A DNA stretch of 64,000 bases. It comes from an uncultured Lysobacterales bacterium. Its GTDB lineage: Bacteria > Pseudomonadota > Gammaproteobacteria > Xanthomonadales > Xanthomonadaceae. The stretch is from contig CAMPJI010000001.1 of NCBI GenBank assembly GCA_946886865.1, forward strand, positions 1 to 64,000, written 5' to 3'. Shown here piece by piece: positions 36,788 to 46,722 of this stretch. Position numbers and translations under genes: made by a program. The notes under the pieces were generated by a model, which was not told the DNA's origin, ran no database searches, and saw only the letters and a list, made by a program, of their open reading frames with translations. Position 1 is the stretch's first letter, and every line of letters starts with the position of its first letter.

Positions 36788-38208
36788 ATCGCAGGCAAAC
36801 TTTTCTCCTGACCGGCGGTGCGATGGTGGTGCTGGTGGCCGGCATCGGCCTGGGTTGGTGGTGGGCAGGCCAAGGGTCTGCGCCGATGACGAACATTTCC
36901 GCCACGGCTGTGACGGAGGGCGAGCGCGAGGTCCTGTACTGGTACGACCCGATGGTGCCCGACCAGCACTTCGACAAGCCGGGCAAGTCACCCTTTATGG
37001 ACATGCAGCTGGTGCCCAAGTACGCCGACGAGGCGAGCGGTACCGGCATTTCGATCGACCCTGGCGTGCGCCAGAACCTGGGCATCCGCACCGTGGAGGC
37101 CGAGCGCGGCCGCCTGCCCGGTGCGATCAGCGTGCCGGGGACCATCGGCTGGGACCTGCGCCTGGAAGAAGTTGTGAGCGCGCGCGTCGACGCGGTCATC
37201 GAACGCGTGTTCGTCAAGGCGCCGTACGAGCGCGTGCAGGCGGGCCAGCCGCTCGCCAGCATCCTCGCGCCGGCCTGGAGCACCGCATTGGCCGAGGCCC
37301 AGGCGTTGCGCAACGCCGACTCGGCCGCCGCACAAGCGCTGCAGTCCGCCGCGCAGGAGCGGCTGCGTGTGCTGGGGCTGCCCGCAGGCGTGCGGAGCAA
37401 CGGCGGCCGCATCGTACTGAGCGCACCAGTCGATGGCGTGGTTAGCGAGGTCGTCGCGCGCAATGGCGCGACCGCAGCGGCAGGAACGCTGCTGTTCCGC
37501 GTCAACGGCACCGATACGGTATGGCTTGAGGCCGCGATTCCGCAGGCCGGTGTCGGCGACATCGTTCCAGGTACGCCGGTAGAAGTGCGTGTGGACACGT
37601 TGCCTGGAGCGGTCTTCGAAGGCCGTGTGGAGGCCCTGCTGCCGCAGATCGAGGCGGGCAGCCGCACCCAGCAGGCGCGCATTGTCCTCGACAATCCGGA
37701 AGGCCTGCTGACGCCGGGCATGTTCGCCCAGGTAACACTCGATCCCGAGGGCGGCGAGGCGCAGGTGCTGGTGCCGTCGGATGCGGTGATCGGCGGTGGC
37801 ACCCTGTCCCGGGTGATCGTGAGGACGCCCGAAGACCGGTTCCAGCCGGTTGCGGTGCGCACCGGGCGCAGCGGCGGCGGCATGACCGAGATCCTGTCCG
37901 GCCTTGAGGGCGGTGAGCGGGTGGTGGCCTCTGGCCAGTTCCTGATCGATTCGGAGGCCAGCTTGTCGGGTGCGCTGGATCGGCTCAACGCCGGTGCACC
38001 CGAGGGCGATGCGCCCGGCACCATGGCGGGCATGGGCGGTGCCTCCGGGGCCGAGCCGCAAGGCCAGCGCAAGGTCCTGTACTGGTACGACCCGATGCGG
38101 CCGGAGCAGCACTTCGACAAGCCCGGCAAGTCCCCTTTCATGGACATGCAACTGGTGCCGAGATACGCCGACGAGGCTGGGACTGACGAAGCGGAACCGG
38201 CGCCATGA
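36784..38208 (+). CDS. CusB-like membrane-fusion protein with metal-binding module at both ends
   Basis: A 474-residue periplasmic adaptor with an N-terminal signal anchor (~8-28). The N-terminal module [18 protein letters not shown]...FMDMQLVP (~51-80) is a Cys-less heavy-metal-binding domain in which Met and His supply ligands. Hairpin, lipoyl and beta-barrel domains follow (~95-390; [27 protein letters not shown]-like [13 protein letters not shown]). After a linker rich in Gly, Ala and Met, a second nearly identical module occurs at ~432-461, followed by a short acidic tail. Most CusB proteins carry only the N-terminal copy. Starts and ends overlap the neighbouring genes by ATGA, so it is strictly coupled to the CusC- and CusA-like subunits. 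Confidence 0.92.
   Translation: MNRRQTFLLTGGAMVVLVAGIGLGWWWAGQGSAPMTNISATAVTEGEREVLYWYDPMVPDQHFDKPGKSPFMDMQLVPKYADEASGTGISIDPGVRQNLGIRTVEAERGRLPGAISVPGTIGWDLRLEEVVSARVDAVIERVFVKAPYERVQAGQPLASILAPAWSTALAEAQALRNADSAAAQALQSAAQERLRVLGLPAGVRSNGGRIVLSAPVDGVVSEVVARNGATAAAGTLLFRVNGTDTVWLEAAIPQAGVGDIVPGTPVEVRVDTLPGAVFEGRVEALLPQIEAGSRTQQARIVLDNPEGLLTPGMFAQVTLDPEGGEAQVLVPSDAVIGGGTLSRVIVRTPEDRFQPVAVRTGRSGGGMTEILSGLEGGERVVASGQFLIDSEASLSGALDRLNAGAPEGDAPGTMAGMGGASGAEPQGQRKVLYWYDPMRPEQHFDKPGKSPFMDMQLVPRYADEAGTDEAEPAP
36931..37034 (+). repeat. 104-bp intragenic direct repeat, N-terminal copy
   Basis: This encodes the first metal-binding module of the CusB-like protein. Aligned by eye with 38074-38177 it is the same length, with about 12 mismatches. 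Confidence 0.85.
38074..38177 (+). repeat. 104-bp intragenic direct repeat, C-terminal copy
   Basis: This is the second copy of the module. The first 24 bases are identical to the copy at 36931; the later differences are mostly in third codon positions. Confidence 0.85.
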
Positions 38209-41200
38209 TCGCCTCCATCATCCGCGCCTCGATCGCCAACCGCGGGCTGGTGCTGTTGGCCGCCTTGGCGCTTGCGGTCTGGGGCGTGCTGTCCGTATTC
38301 CGAACGCCGCTTGATGCGCTGCCGGACCTGTCCGACACCCAGGTCATCATCCGTACCGAATGGCCTGGCCAGCCGCCCCGCATCGTCGAGGACCAGATCA
38401 CCTATCCGCTGAGTACTACGATGCTGGCGGTGCCCGGCGTCAAGGCGGTACGCGGCTACTCGTTCTTCGGCGATTCGTTCGTCTACGTGCTATTCGACGA
38501 CGACACTGACCTCTACTGGGCCCGCTCGCGCGTGCTCGAATATCTGAGCCAGGCGCGTGACCAGTTGCCTGCCGAGGTTTCGCCCGCGCTCGGGCCGGAC
38601 GCCACCGGCTTGGGCTGGGTCTACCAGTACGCGTTGGTGGATCGCAGCGGGGCGCACCACTTGGGCGAGTTGCGGGCGCTGCAGGAGTGGTTCCTGCGCT
38701 ACGAACTCAAGACCATCCCCGACGTGGCAGAGGTCGCCACCCTCGGCGGCATGGTGCAGGCGTGGCAGATCGTGCCCGACCCGCAGGCGCTGGCCGCCCG
38801 CGGCATCACGGTCGAGCAGGTCGTCGAGGCGATTCGTGCAACCAACGGCGCCACCGGCGGTTCGGTGATCGAAAAGGCCGGCGCCGACCTGATGGTGCGC
38901 AGCACGGGATACCTGCAGACCCGCGGGGACTTCGAGAGCGTTCCGGTGACCACCGGTGGCGTGCCGGTGCTGCTCGGCGAGGTCGCGCGTGTGCTGCGCG
39001 GCCCAACTCTGCGCCGCGGCATCGCCGAACTCGACGGCGAAGGCGAAGTCGTCGGCGGCGTCATCGTGCTCCGCTCTGGCAAGAATGCGCTGACTGCAAT
39101 CGAGGCAGTGGAGGCCAAGCTCGACGTGCTGCAGGACAGCCTGCCGCCGGGCGTCGAGATCGTGACCACCTACGACCGCTCCAAGCTGATCCTCGACGCG
39201 GTCGACAACCTCACCGGAAAGCTGGTCGAGGAGTTTATGGTCGTCGCGCTGGTGTGTGCGCTGTTCTTGTCGCACCTGCGCTCGGCGCTGGTGGCGGTGA
39301 TCAGCCTGCCGCTGGGCGTGCTTGCCGCGTTCATCGTGATGCGCTACCAGGGCGTCAGCGCCAACCTGCTTTCGCTGGGCGGCATCGCGATCGCGATCGG
39401 CGCGATGGTCGATGCCGCGGTGGTGATGATCGAGAACGCGCACAAGCACCTGGAGGAATATCGCGAGCGCAATGGCGCCGACGTGCGCGGACAGGCGCGC
39501 TGGGAACTGATGGCGCAGTCGGCCAGCGAAGTCGGGCCGGCGCTCTTCGTCAGCCTGCTGGTGATCACCTTGTCGTTCGTACCGGTGTTCGCCCTGGAAG
39601 CGCAGGAAGGGCGGCTGTTCTCGCCGCTGGCCTTCACCAAGACCTACGCGATGGCGGCGGCGGCTGGCCTGGCAATCACGCTGGTGCCAGTGCTGATGGG
39701 CTACCTGATCCGCGGCCGTATCCGCCCGGAGAAAAGCAATCCGCTCAACCGTGGGTTGATCCGGGCCTACCGTCCGGTGCTTGAGGCAGCGCTGCGGAAT
39801 CCGCGAATGACGCTGGCGTTGGCCGGCGTGGCACTGCTGCTGACGCTGATTCCGGCATCGCGGCTGGGCAGCGAGTTTCTGCCGCCGCTCAATGAGGGCA
39901 CGGTGCTGTACATGCCGACCGCCCTACCGGGATTGTCGGCGGGGGAGGCCGCTAGGCTGTTGCAGCAGACCGACCGCATGCTCAAGACCGTGCCCGAGGT
40001 CGAGCACGTGTTCGGCAAGGCTGGTCGCGCCGACACCGCCACGGATCCGGCGCCGCTGGAGATGTTCGAGACCACGATCACCTTCAAGCCAAAGAGCGAG
40101 TGGCGCCCCGGCATGTCCATGGAGACGCTGCAGCAGGAACTGGAGGCCGCCGTGAAGGTGCCGGGACTGACCAACCTGTTCGTTCCTCCAATCCGAAACC
40201 GCATCGACATGCTCGCCACCGGCATTAAAAGCCCGATCGGCATCAAGATCTTGGGGCCGGACACCGACGTGCTGGCCCGACTCGGGGCCCGCATCGAAGT
40301 GGTGGCCGCGGGCGTGAAGGGCGTGAGCTCGGCCGTGGCCGACCGCGCCGCCGGTGGCCGCTATTTGGATGTCAAGGTCAGGCCCGCAGTCGCCGCGCGT
40401 TACGGATTCACCCAGGCGGAGGTGCAGCGCCTGATCGCCACCGTGGTCGGCGGCCAGCCGATCGACCAGACCATCGAGGGGCGCGAGCGCTATCCGATCG
40501 TGGTGCGCTATCCGCGTACGCAGCGCGACTCGATCGCGGAACTCGCGCAGTTGCCGCTGGTCGCGCCCAATGGCGTGCAACTGAACCTCGGGCAGGTCGC
40601 CGAGCTGGCGTACACCATGGGTCCACCGATGCTCAAGAGCGACAATGGCCAGCTGACCAGCTATGTCTACATCGACGTGACGGGGCGGGATCTGGGCTCG
40701 GTGGTCGACGACCTGCGGCGTGTTGTGGCCGAGCAGGTGCAACTCCCGGCCGGCTACTCGCTCGCATGGTCCGGCCAGTACGAGTACCTGCAGCGTGCCG
40801 CCGAACGCCTGCGCATCGTGGTGCCCGCGACCCTGCTGATCGTGTTCGTGCTGATTTACCTGGTATTTCGCCGCTTCGGCGAGGCGGCGATCATCATGCT
40901 GAGCCTGCCGTTCGCCCTGATCGGCGGCCTGTGGCTGGTGTGGCTGCTGGGCCACGCCATCTCGGTGGCGACGGTGATCGGCTTTATTGCGCTGGCCGGT
41001 GTCGCGGCCGAATTCGGCATCATCATGCTCCTGTACCTGCGTCACGCGTGGGAGCGACAGCTCGCCCTGAACCCCGACGCTTGTGAGAGGGAGCTGGACG
41101 CTGCCATACGCGAGGGCGCAGTGCAGCGCGTGCGGCCCAAGGCCATGACCGTGGGCGTCATCTTGGCCGGCCTGCTTCCGATCCTGGCAGGCAGCGGTGC

Positions 41201-41345
41201 CGGGTCAGAAGTCATGCAACGTATCGCCGCGCCCATGGTGGGTGGAATGCTGACGGCGCCATTGCTGTCAATGTTGGTAATTCCTGTGGCCTATCGCTGG
41301 CTTCGAAGACGCGAGCTCACGCATAGCTGCCATCGGCGGCCATAG
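38205..41345 (+). CDS. Heavy-metal RND transporter of the Cu/Ag type (CusA-like)
   Basis: A 1046-residue inner-membrane pump. Its helix IV signature, [20 protein letters not shown] (~398-417), is the G-A-M-V-D-A type of the monovalent Cu/Ag exporters (HME4), unlike the Zn-type signature of the 29823 gene. Twelve helices and two large periplasmic loops are present; the loop reading [18 protein letters not shown] includes a Met where CusA binds metal. The C-terminal half contains [20 protein letters not shown]. The start overlaps the adaptor stop (ATGA). With CusB- and CusC-like proteins it would export Cu(I) or Ag(I) from the periplasm to the medium. Confidence 0.95.
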   Translation: MIASIIRASIANRGLVLLAALALAVWGVLSVFRTPLDALPDLSDTQVIIRTEWPGQPPRIVEDQITYPLSTTMLAVPGVKAVRGYSFFGDSFVYVLFDDDTDLYWARSRVLEYLSQARDQLPAEVSPALGPDATGLGWVYQYALVDRSGAHHLGELRALQEWFLRYELKTIPDVAEVATLGGMVQAWQIVPDPQALAARGITVEQVVEAIRATNGATGGSVIEKAGADLMVRSTGYLQTRGDFESVPVTTGGVPVLLGEVARVLRGPTLRRGIAELDGEGEVVGGVIVLRSGKNALTAIEAVEAKLDVLQDSLPPGVEIVTTYDRSKLILDAVDNLTGKLVEEFMVVALVCALFLSHLRSALVAVISLPLGVLAAFIVMRYQGVSANLLSLGGIAIAIGAMVDAAVVMIENAHKHLEEYRERNGADVRGQARWELMAQSASEVGPALFVSLLVITLSFVPVFALEAQEGRLFSPLAFTKTYAMAAAAGLAITLVPVLMGYLIRGRIRPEKSNPLNRGLIRAYRPVLEAALRNPRMTLALAGVALLLTLIPASRLGSEFLPPLNEGTVLYMPTALPGLSAGEAARLLQQTDRMLKTVPEVEHVFGKAGRADTATDPAPLEMFETTITFKPKSEWRPGMSMETLQQELEAAVKVPGLTNLFVPPIRNRIDMLATGIKSPIGIKILGPDTDVLARLGARIEVVAAGVKGVSSAVADRAAGGRYLDVKVRPAVAARYGFTQAEVQRLIATVVGGQPIDQTIEGRERYPIVVRYPRTQRDSIAELAQLPLVAPNGVQLNLGQVAELAYTMGPPMLKSDNGQLTSYVYIDVTGRDLGSVVDDLRRVVAEQVQLPAGYSLAWSGQYEYLQRAAERLRIVVPATLLIVFVLIYLVFRRFGEAAIIMLSLPFALIGGLWLVWLLGHAISVATVIGFIALAGVAAEFGIIMLLYLRHAWERQLALNPDACERELDAAIREGAVQRVRPKAMTVGVILAGLLPILAGSGAGSEVMQRIAAPMVGGMLTAPLLSMLVIPVAYRWLRRRELTHSCHRRP

Positions 41346-41789
41346 CGCGACCGAATCAACATCTCTGCTGACCGAGCGCTGGCCATACAACGGAAGGTGG
41401 TCGGAGAGCTTCCATGGTCTGGCTTGGATAGCGCCATACCACGCGAGACGCACCTGCGCGGCCGCGAGGGCTAAGCCGCGGTCGAGCCATCACGGCGGTC
41501 GGCGCCCCGGGCCGACCCCGTGTCGGCCCGGAGGCTGACGTAAATGGAGAGCCGGCCCGCGTGGGCCGGCCGCACCGTCGGTAAGCGGGGCTTATCGCGG
41601 GGAGACCGGGAGGCCCGGGCGTCCGTGACGTCTGTCAGGCCGATGCTGCTTCGCGGCTCGGCTTAGCTCCGGTGCTCGGCCCATGTCCGATTCTGGCCGA
41701 AAGCGGACTTGGTCAATAGCAGCCAAGCAGTCAGGTCGGACCCCGTACTAGTGATCAGTCCGATCGGTACGCGTACACGACGTGCTTAT
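41346..41789. other. Gene-free spacer with two strong hairpins
   Basis: About 440 bases between the efflux and restriction modules. No supportable gene was seen. It holds a perfect 10-bp stem (41507-41516/41522-41531, CCGGGCCGAC arms) and a perfect 8-bp stem (41551-41558/41563-41570, GCCGGCCC arms) only 20 bases apart. Near the right end, GTCCGATTCTGGCCGAAAGC (from 41685) resembles a hairpin element at 17544-17564. No T-tracts follow, so these are not standard terminators. Confidence 0.55.
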
Positions 41790-43607
41790 TCACGCGGTTG
41801 CCGGCTCGGGAGATTCTTCCGGAGTGACCTGCTTGCCCATAACGCCCTCGATCAAGGACAGCAGGGCCTGCTGGCGTTGGTCGTAAAATCGGTCGAAATC
41901 GTCTTCGCGCAGTGCCCCCGCTGGGATCCGGTGACTGGCGAGAAGCACGTCCATGCCAACACGGTCCAGCTGTACCTGCCGATGTGCCTGAAGCGCGGTG
42001 AGATAGGTTGACGGGGCGGAGCCGCCGATCATGCGGTTTGCCTTGTACGAAATTGGGGTTTTGTTGATGATCGAATCGTACCGGCGGCGCGGTATGCCCT
42101 GTTTCTCGCACCAGTCGCGCGGAAAGATGTGGTGGATGTCGAGGGCGACTTCGTCCGCTTCCAGGTCGCGAATGTGGGATTTCCAGAACCAGTCGTGTGC
42201 CCCTTCGCGCAGAACCAGGACGTTGATGCCCTTGTAGGCGGCGCTTAGGCGCGAGGTAAGTGAGGCCAACCGGTCAATCTGAAACGCTGCATCTCCGATG
42301 GTCCGGGGCGGTAGGCCATCGGCTTCGATCCACGCCAGAAGCTCTTCGACATCGTTGGCCATGCGCGTTTCCACGGCGCCGCCGTACAGCTCGCCAAGAA
42401 CACCGCACCAGTACCACTGCGCCAGCTTCTGGTGGATGCGCGGCTCGCGCCAGCGCTCATCGGCGCCGGCCAGGGCAAGGACCGCCGCCAGCGGTGCCAA
42501 CTGGGTGCGGTAGGGCAGATCGCGTGTAGCTGTGAAGCACTCCTGCCTAAGGAACTTGGCTGCCCGGAGAAAGCCTTGTTCGACTGGATCGGCCCAGCGC
42601 TGGTAGGCCTCCAGTGGAAGCTCGAGTACGGAGGCGCGCTTGGCGCTGACGGGCGTGACCTGCTTTCCCGCCTTTCCATCAGCCAGGTCCGCGCGACGCT
42701 TCTCGAGGGTGTGCAGCATCGTCACTGCCTGCAGGAAGTCCGTGTTCTCCACGCTCTTAAGGATTGGCTCCTTCGCTAACCGCTTGTGACGTGAGGAAAC
42801 CTCTCGCAGCGTGCTACCAAACCAGTCGTCCCGCAGGTTGTAGCCGTCTGCCGCGTAGGTGGCGGTGACCAACTCGAACACCGACAGGGGCACACCGCCG
42901 GTGTTGACCTTCTCGAACACGAGGCAGACCGCCTCCTTGCTGGTTTCCTTCTTCAGCACGATCAGCGGGATCTGGTACTCGTTGTACGCATCCAGCACCT
43001 GCTTCTTGAACTCGAAGAACTGTGGAACGGCCGCCGCGTTGTGCTGGTACAGGTCCTGCAGCCAATCCATCGCCTCGAGGATCTCCGAGCAAGGGAAGTA
43101 CAGCTGCTGGCACTCAAGCTCTCGCCTTGACAGGTCCAGGTCGATCTTGCGGCCGAAATCGCTGCGCTGCTGACGGCTGCCGTCAGTGGCGATGATCGCT
43201 TCATCCAGCCGGTCCGAGCCCGCGAGCGCGGTCGGAATATGGATGTAGTAGTAGCGATCGACTGGCTTGCCCTTGTCGGTGGTGGTCTTGACCGGACCGG
43301 ACAGCTTGAGCACCTGGGTCAAGGTGGTCAGGCGCTGCTGGCCATCAAGGATCAGCCGCTCCGGCGCCGACAATTCATCAAGGGGCACGTTCTCGACCGG
43401 ACGCACCTGGAAGCGCACTGCGCCGCCGGTTTCCAGCAGCATTACTGCGCCGACCGGGAATGAGCGCCCCAGGCTGACCAGCAAGCTGCGCACGTGCTCG
43501 TCATCCCAGACCCAGCCGCGCTGGAAGTCCGGCAGCTGGATCTTGCCGTTGACGATGTCCTTGAGCAGATCTTTGAGTGGCAGCTTCGTGCTGTCGAATG
43601 TGGTCAT
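41790..43607 (-). CDS. DUF262 / HNH (DUF1524) protein, GmrSD-like, last gene of the type I R-M operon
   Basis: A 605-residue protein. The N-terminal DUF262 domain (ParB/Srx-like fold) reads LPDFQRGWVWDDEHVRSLL (~24-42) and ERLILDGQQRLTTL (~83-96), the DGQQR motif being the NTPase-like site of GmrS/DndB-type proteins. A long helical middle includes FEKVNTGGVPLSVFELV. The C-terminal DUF1524 nuclease region has DIHHIFPRDW and a following NKTPISYKANRMIG, the His-Asn-His pattern of an HNH nuclease. GmrSD enzymes restrict modified (glucosylated hydroxymethylcytosine) phage DNA. The gene lies 32 bases downstream of hsdS, same strand, so it is probably co-expressed with the type I system. The function here is inferred from domains. 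Confidence 0.88.
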   Translation of the reverse strand: MTTFDSTKLPLKDLLKDIVNGKIQLPDFQRGWVWDDEHVRSLLVSLGRSFPVGAVMLLETGGAVRFQVRPVENVPLDELSAPERLILDGQQRLTTLTQVLKLSGPVKTTTDKGKPVDRYYYIHIPTALAGSDRLDEAIIATDGSRQQRSDFGRKIDLDLSRRELECQQLYFPCSEILEAMDWLQDLYQHNAAAVPQFFEFKKQVLDAYNEYQIPLIVLKKETSKEAVCLVFEKVNTGGVPLSVFELVTATYAADGYNLRDDWFGSTLREVSSRHKRLAKEPILKSVENTDFLQAVTMLHTLEKRRADLADGKAGKQVTPVSAKRASVLELPLEAYQRWADPVEQGFLRAAKFLRQECFTATRDLPYRTQLAPLAAVLALAGADERWREPRIHQKLAQWYWCGVLGELYGGAVETRMANDVEELLAWIEADGLPPRTIGDAAFQIDRLASLTSRLSAAYKGINVLVLREGAHDWFWKSHIRDLEADEVALDIHHIFPRDWCEKQGIPRRRYDSIINKTPISYKANRMIGGSAPSTYLTALQAHRQVQLDRVGMDVLLASHRIPAGALREDDFDRFYDQRQQALLSLIEGVMGKQVTPEESPEPATA

Positions 43608-43639
43608 GCTGGTGCGCCCCGTTATGAATATGCAGTTGA

Positions 43640-45052
43640 TCAGTTGACAGTGGCCTTGCGGCCACGCTTGGGCTTCGGCGCGGCGGCACGCTGGGCGCGG
43701 ATGCGCTCCAGAAGCACGCTGGCGGGCTCGTCGTCCGGATCCTGCGGCACCAGTTCGCCGCGGAAGGCCTTGCCGAGGAGGCTCTGGGTCAGGGCATCGA
43801 TGCGCACTCTGGCGGCGCTAACCCGAGCTTCGAGCTGGTCGGCGAATGCAAAGAGCTTTTCAATGCGGCGGACGATTTCAGCCTGCTCGTCCGGAGGTGG
43901 CACTCCGATGGGAAGAGCCATAAGTGCGCCCTGAGTGAGCTTTGCTCTGCCGGTAGTTCCAGTGAGCCAGGGAGTCACGTCGTAGTGCATAAGGATGTAG
44001 CAAAGGAACGATTGCCCAACCTTGTCATGTGCTCGCAGCACATGAACATGATTGTTGACCCAGCACTTGCCTGAGTACTTGTATGCGATCGGCTTGACCC
44101 TTCCGTAAAAGGTCTCATCCTCCGTGACGAGCACCAGGTCGTCGTCGAAGAGGAACTCATTGACGCGATCAACTTCGCCATTCGCGCCGAAGTAAGGGTA
44201 GATGCCTCCCTCTCTAGCTCGAAGCTCTTTCTTGACAGGGACACGCATGCTGTCGAGGCACTCCGCGAAGCTCGAAACGCTGGACACAACCCAGGTATTC
44301 GGCACCTCTGTGCTCCGAGTGTCAGTGTCGGGAGCGACAGGTGGCTTGAACTTTGTGCGCGGCCTAAGGCTGCGTGCCTCCAAGATGCGCGCTAGATACT
44401 GATTCGCTGATTCCCTGTCCTGGGTGCCTTGGATTACTTCCCGCCAATCCTTCGTCAGATCACCGTTAGCTGCTGCCGAAAGTGTCGCGTGGCGAAAGCG
44501 CTTGAGCAGGGCGGGGATGGCGTCGATGCGGGCTTTGAGGGTGTCGACCTGCGCCAGCAGCGCATCCAGCTTCTGCGCGATGCGCTTTTGCTCATTGAGC
44601 GGGGGAAGCGGAATCTCGAAGTCCTTAATGTCGACAGACTTTATTGCGGGGTAGAGCGCACCTTGCACTTTTGCGCTCATTGCGGTTACGAAATTGGCCG
44701 ACTTCACCGCTGCAAAGATCCAGCGTGGCTCTACTCCGTCGGGACGCAGGACATCGAAGCCGGTCGACGCGATGGCGCCGTCAAACTCAGCGTCGATCAT
44801 CGCCACAGCATTCAAGTTAGGTCGGGTCATGGAGACGATGAGGTCGCCATTGGCGACAACTTTCCGGGCTCGGCTCGGTGCATCCGATCCAAGAAGAACT
44901 TGCGGTTCTGAGATGATCTTGCGGACGCGATCGACACTCGCGATGTCGATATAGACGAACCTCTCATCGGGTGCGGGAATCCGCTGCTGTCCTTGAGAGC
45001 AGATCTCTCCAATGGCGACAGTGGTCCAGCGTGCCGGCAACTCACTCACCAT
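43640..45052 (-). CDS. hsdS: Type I restriction-modification specificity subunit HsdS
   Basis: A 470-residue DNA-recognition subunit with two target-recognition domains, each followed by a conserved helical spacer. TRD1 (~1-150) is followed by PLPPLNEQKRIAQKLDALLA and LLKRFRHATLSAAANGDL. TRD2 (~210-380) is followed by GVPPPDEQAEIVRRIEKLFA and SLLGKAFRGELVPQDPDDEP. The two half-sites give a bipartite target that cannot be deduced here. The start at 45052 overlaps the hsdM stop (45042-45044), giving coupled translation. The DUF262/HNH gene follows closely. Confidence 0.93.
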   Translation of the reverse strand: MVSELPARWTTVAIGEICSQGQQRIPAPDERFVYIDIASVDRVRKIISEPQVLLGSDAPSRARKVVANGDLIVSMTRPNLNAVAMIDAEFDGAIASTGFDVLRPDGVEPRWIFAAVKSANFVTAMSAKVQGALYPAIKSVDIKDFEIPLPPLNEQKRIAQKLDALLAQVDTLKARIDAIPALLKRFRHATLSAAANGDLTKDWREVIQGTQDRESANQYLARILEARSLRPRTKFKPPVAPDTDTRSTEVPNTWVVSSVSSFAECLDSMRVPVKKELRAREGGIYPYFGANGEVDRVNEFLFDDDLVLVTEDETFYGRVKPIAYKYSGKCWVNNHVHVLRAHDKVGQSFLCYILMHYDVTPWLTGTTGRAKLTQGALMALPIGVPPPDEQAEIVRRIEKLFAFADQLEARVSAARVRIDALTQSLLGKAFRGELVPQDPDDEPASVLLERIRAQRAAAPKPKRGRKATVN

Positions 45053-46580
45053 CCACCTCACCACTCGCCACTTCCAGCCCCATCACCTCGGCCAGCAGCC
45101 GCTTCTGCTCAAGCGCCTCATCGCCCGCGCCCAGCGCCTGCATCAGCGCATCCAGCTCGCGCAGCGCCTCCGAGAGCTCCGCCATCGCTTCGGCCGCCAG
45201 GATTTCCGGCGCGGGTAGGCTGCGGGCGTCGACGCTGTCGGCATCCTTGAGCCAGCTGATATCCAGTGAATCGCCGCGCTCGGCAATCTGCGCCCGGGTG
45301 AAGCAGCGAAAGCGGCCTTCCTCGCCTTCATCGGTGCGCGGGCTGGCGCCATTGGGGTCGCTGCCGTAGGCCTCCTCGAATGGCTTGAGGTGCGACTCGC
45401 CGAACGGGGTGCGCTTGCCGAAGCTGGGCATATTGGTGCGCAGGTCGTAGACCCAGGTGGCCCGGGTGCAGCCGCTGTCTTGGCGCGGGTTGTCGGCGGT
45501 GCCTTTCTGGAAGAACAGCACATTGGTCTTGACGCCCTGCGCATAGAAGATGCCGGTGGGCAGGCGCAGCAGGGTGTGGAGATTGCACTTATTCATCAGG
45601 TCGCGGCGGATTTCGGTGCCGACGCCGGCCTCGAACAGCACGTTGTCCGGCAGCACCACGGCGGCGCGGCCGCCGGGCTTGAGGCCGCGATAGATGTGCT
45701 GCAGGAAGGCCAGCTGCTTGTTGCTCGTGCGGTAGGTGAGGTCGTCGCGGGTTGGGCCGCCGCCGCCCTTGGCGGTACCGAACGGCGGGTTGGACAGGAT
45801 GATGTCCACCCTGGGCAGCGCGGCGCCGGCATTGCCCAAGCTGTTGCCCAGCTGCACCACGCCTTCGCCTTCGCCCTCCATGCCGTGCAGCAGACAGTTC
45901 ATCAGCGCCAGGCGGCGTGTGCCAGGCACCAGCTCCATGCCGGTGTAGGCGCGGGTGCGCTGGAAGCGGCGCTGGGCGTCGGTGAGCGTGTAGAGGTCAT
46001 CGGTCTGCGCCTTGATGAAGGCATCGGCGGCGATGAGGAAGCCGGCCGTGCCGGCGGCCGGGTCCTGGATCGTCTCGCCCGGCCGCGGCTGGAGGCGGCG
46101 GATGATGGAATCGATCAATGCGCGCGGAGTGAAGTACTGGCCGGCACCGGACTTGGTCTCGTTGGCGTTCTTCTGCAGCAGGCCTTCGTAGAGGTCGCCC
46201 AGACCGTCCTCGCGTGCGCTGAACCAGTCCAGCCCGTCCAATGCCTTGACCAGGGTTTCAAGGTGACGCGGCTCCTTGAGCCGGGTCTGCGCATCGGCGT
46301 AGATGGCTGCGATCATCGGATCGCTGCTCTTGCCCAGGTCCAGCAGCATCTGCCGGTAGTGGTTCAGCAGGTTGAGGCCGGAGCGGCTTTCCAGGTCCGG
46401 CCAGCGGCAGCCGTCGGGCAGCTTATGCTCGAAGGCGGGGTTGTTCCGCACCTGTTCGTATTCCATCTTCACGAACAGCAGCAGGACCAGCTCGGTCACG
46501 TAATCGCTGTAGTTGATGCCGTCGTCGCGGAGGACGTCGCAGAGGTTCCAAAGCTTCTGGACGATGTCATTGTGGGTCAT
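45042..46580 (-). CDS. hsdM: Type I restriction-modification DNA methyltransferase subunit HsdM
   Basis: A 512-residue adenine-N6 methyltransferase subunit. The N-terminal HsdM helical domain reads KLWNLCDVLRDDGINYSDYV, then QYFTPRALIDSII (~155). The AdoMet-binding motif is DPAAGTAGFLIAAD (~178) and the catalytic motif NPPFG (~265, ILSNPPFGTAKGGGG). It continues to a C-terminal helical region. The start at 46580 (MTHNDIVQKLW) matches family starts; GGAA lies 11 bases upstream. It is separated from hsdR by 142 bases and overlaps hsdS by 11. With HsdS it protects host DNA; with HsdR it forms the restriction complex. Confidence 0.95.
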   Translation of the reverse strand: MTHNDIVQKLWNLCDVLRDDGINYSDYVTELVLLLFVKMEYEQVRNNPAFEHKLPDGCRWPDLESRSGLNLLNHYRQMLLDLGKSSDPMIAAIYADAQTRLKEPRHLETLVKALDGLDWFSAREDGLGDLYEGLLQKNANETKSGAGQYFTPRALIDSIIRRLQPRPGETIQDPAAGTAGFLIAADAFIKAQTDDLYTLTDAQRRFQRTRAYTGMELVPGTRRLALMNCLLHGMEGEGEGVVQLGNSLGNAGAALPRVDIILSNPPFGTAKGGGGPTRDDLTYRTSNKQLAFLQHIYRGLKPGGRAAVVLPDNVLFEAGVGTEIRRDLMNKCNLHTLLRLPTGIFYAQGVKTNVLFFQKGTADNPRQDSGCTRATWVYDLRTNMPSFGKRTPFGESHLKPFEEAYGSDPNGASPRTDEGEEGRFRCFTRAQIAERGDSLDISWLKDADSVDARSLPAPEILAAEAMAELSEALRELDALMQALGAGDEALEQKRLLAEVMGLEVASGEVDGE

Positions 46581-46722
46581 GCGAGGGCATTCCAAAGGTA
46601 CTGAACTGCAGCGGCAGGGCGCCGAGGCAGTGCGCTTGGTGTCGGGGCTATCGCGGCGGCCATCGCTGCTGCGAGCTGGCCATTCTTTCACGCGCGGATG
46701 GAACTGGTACCACCCGCGCCCG

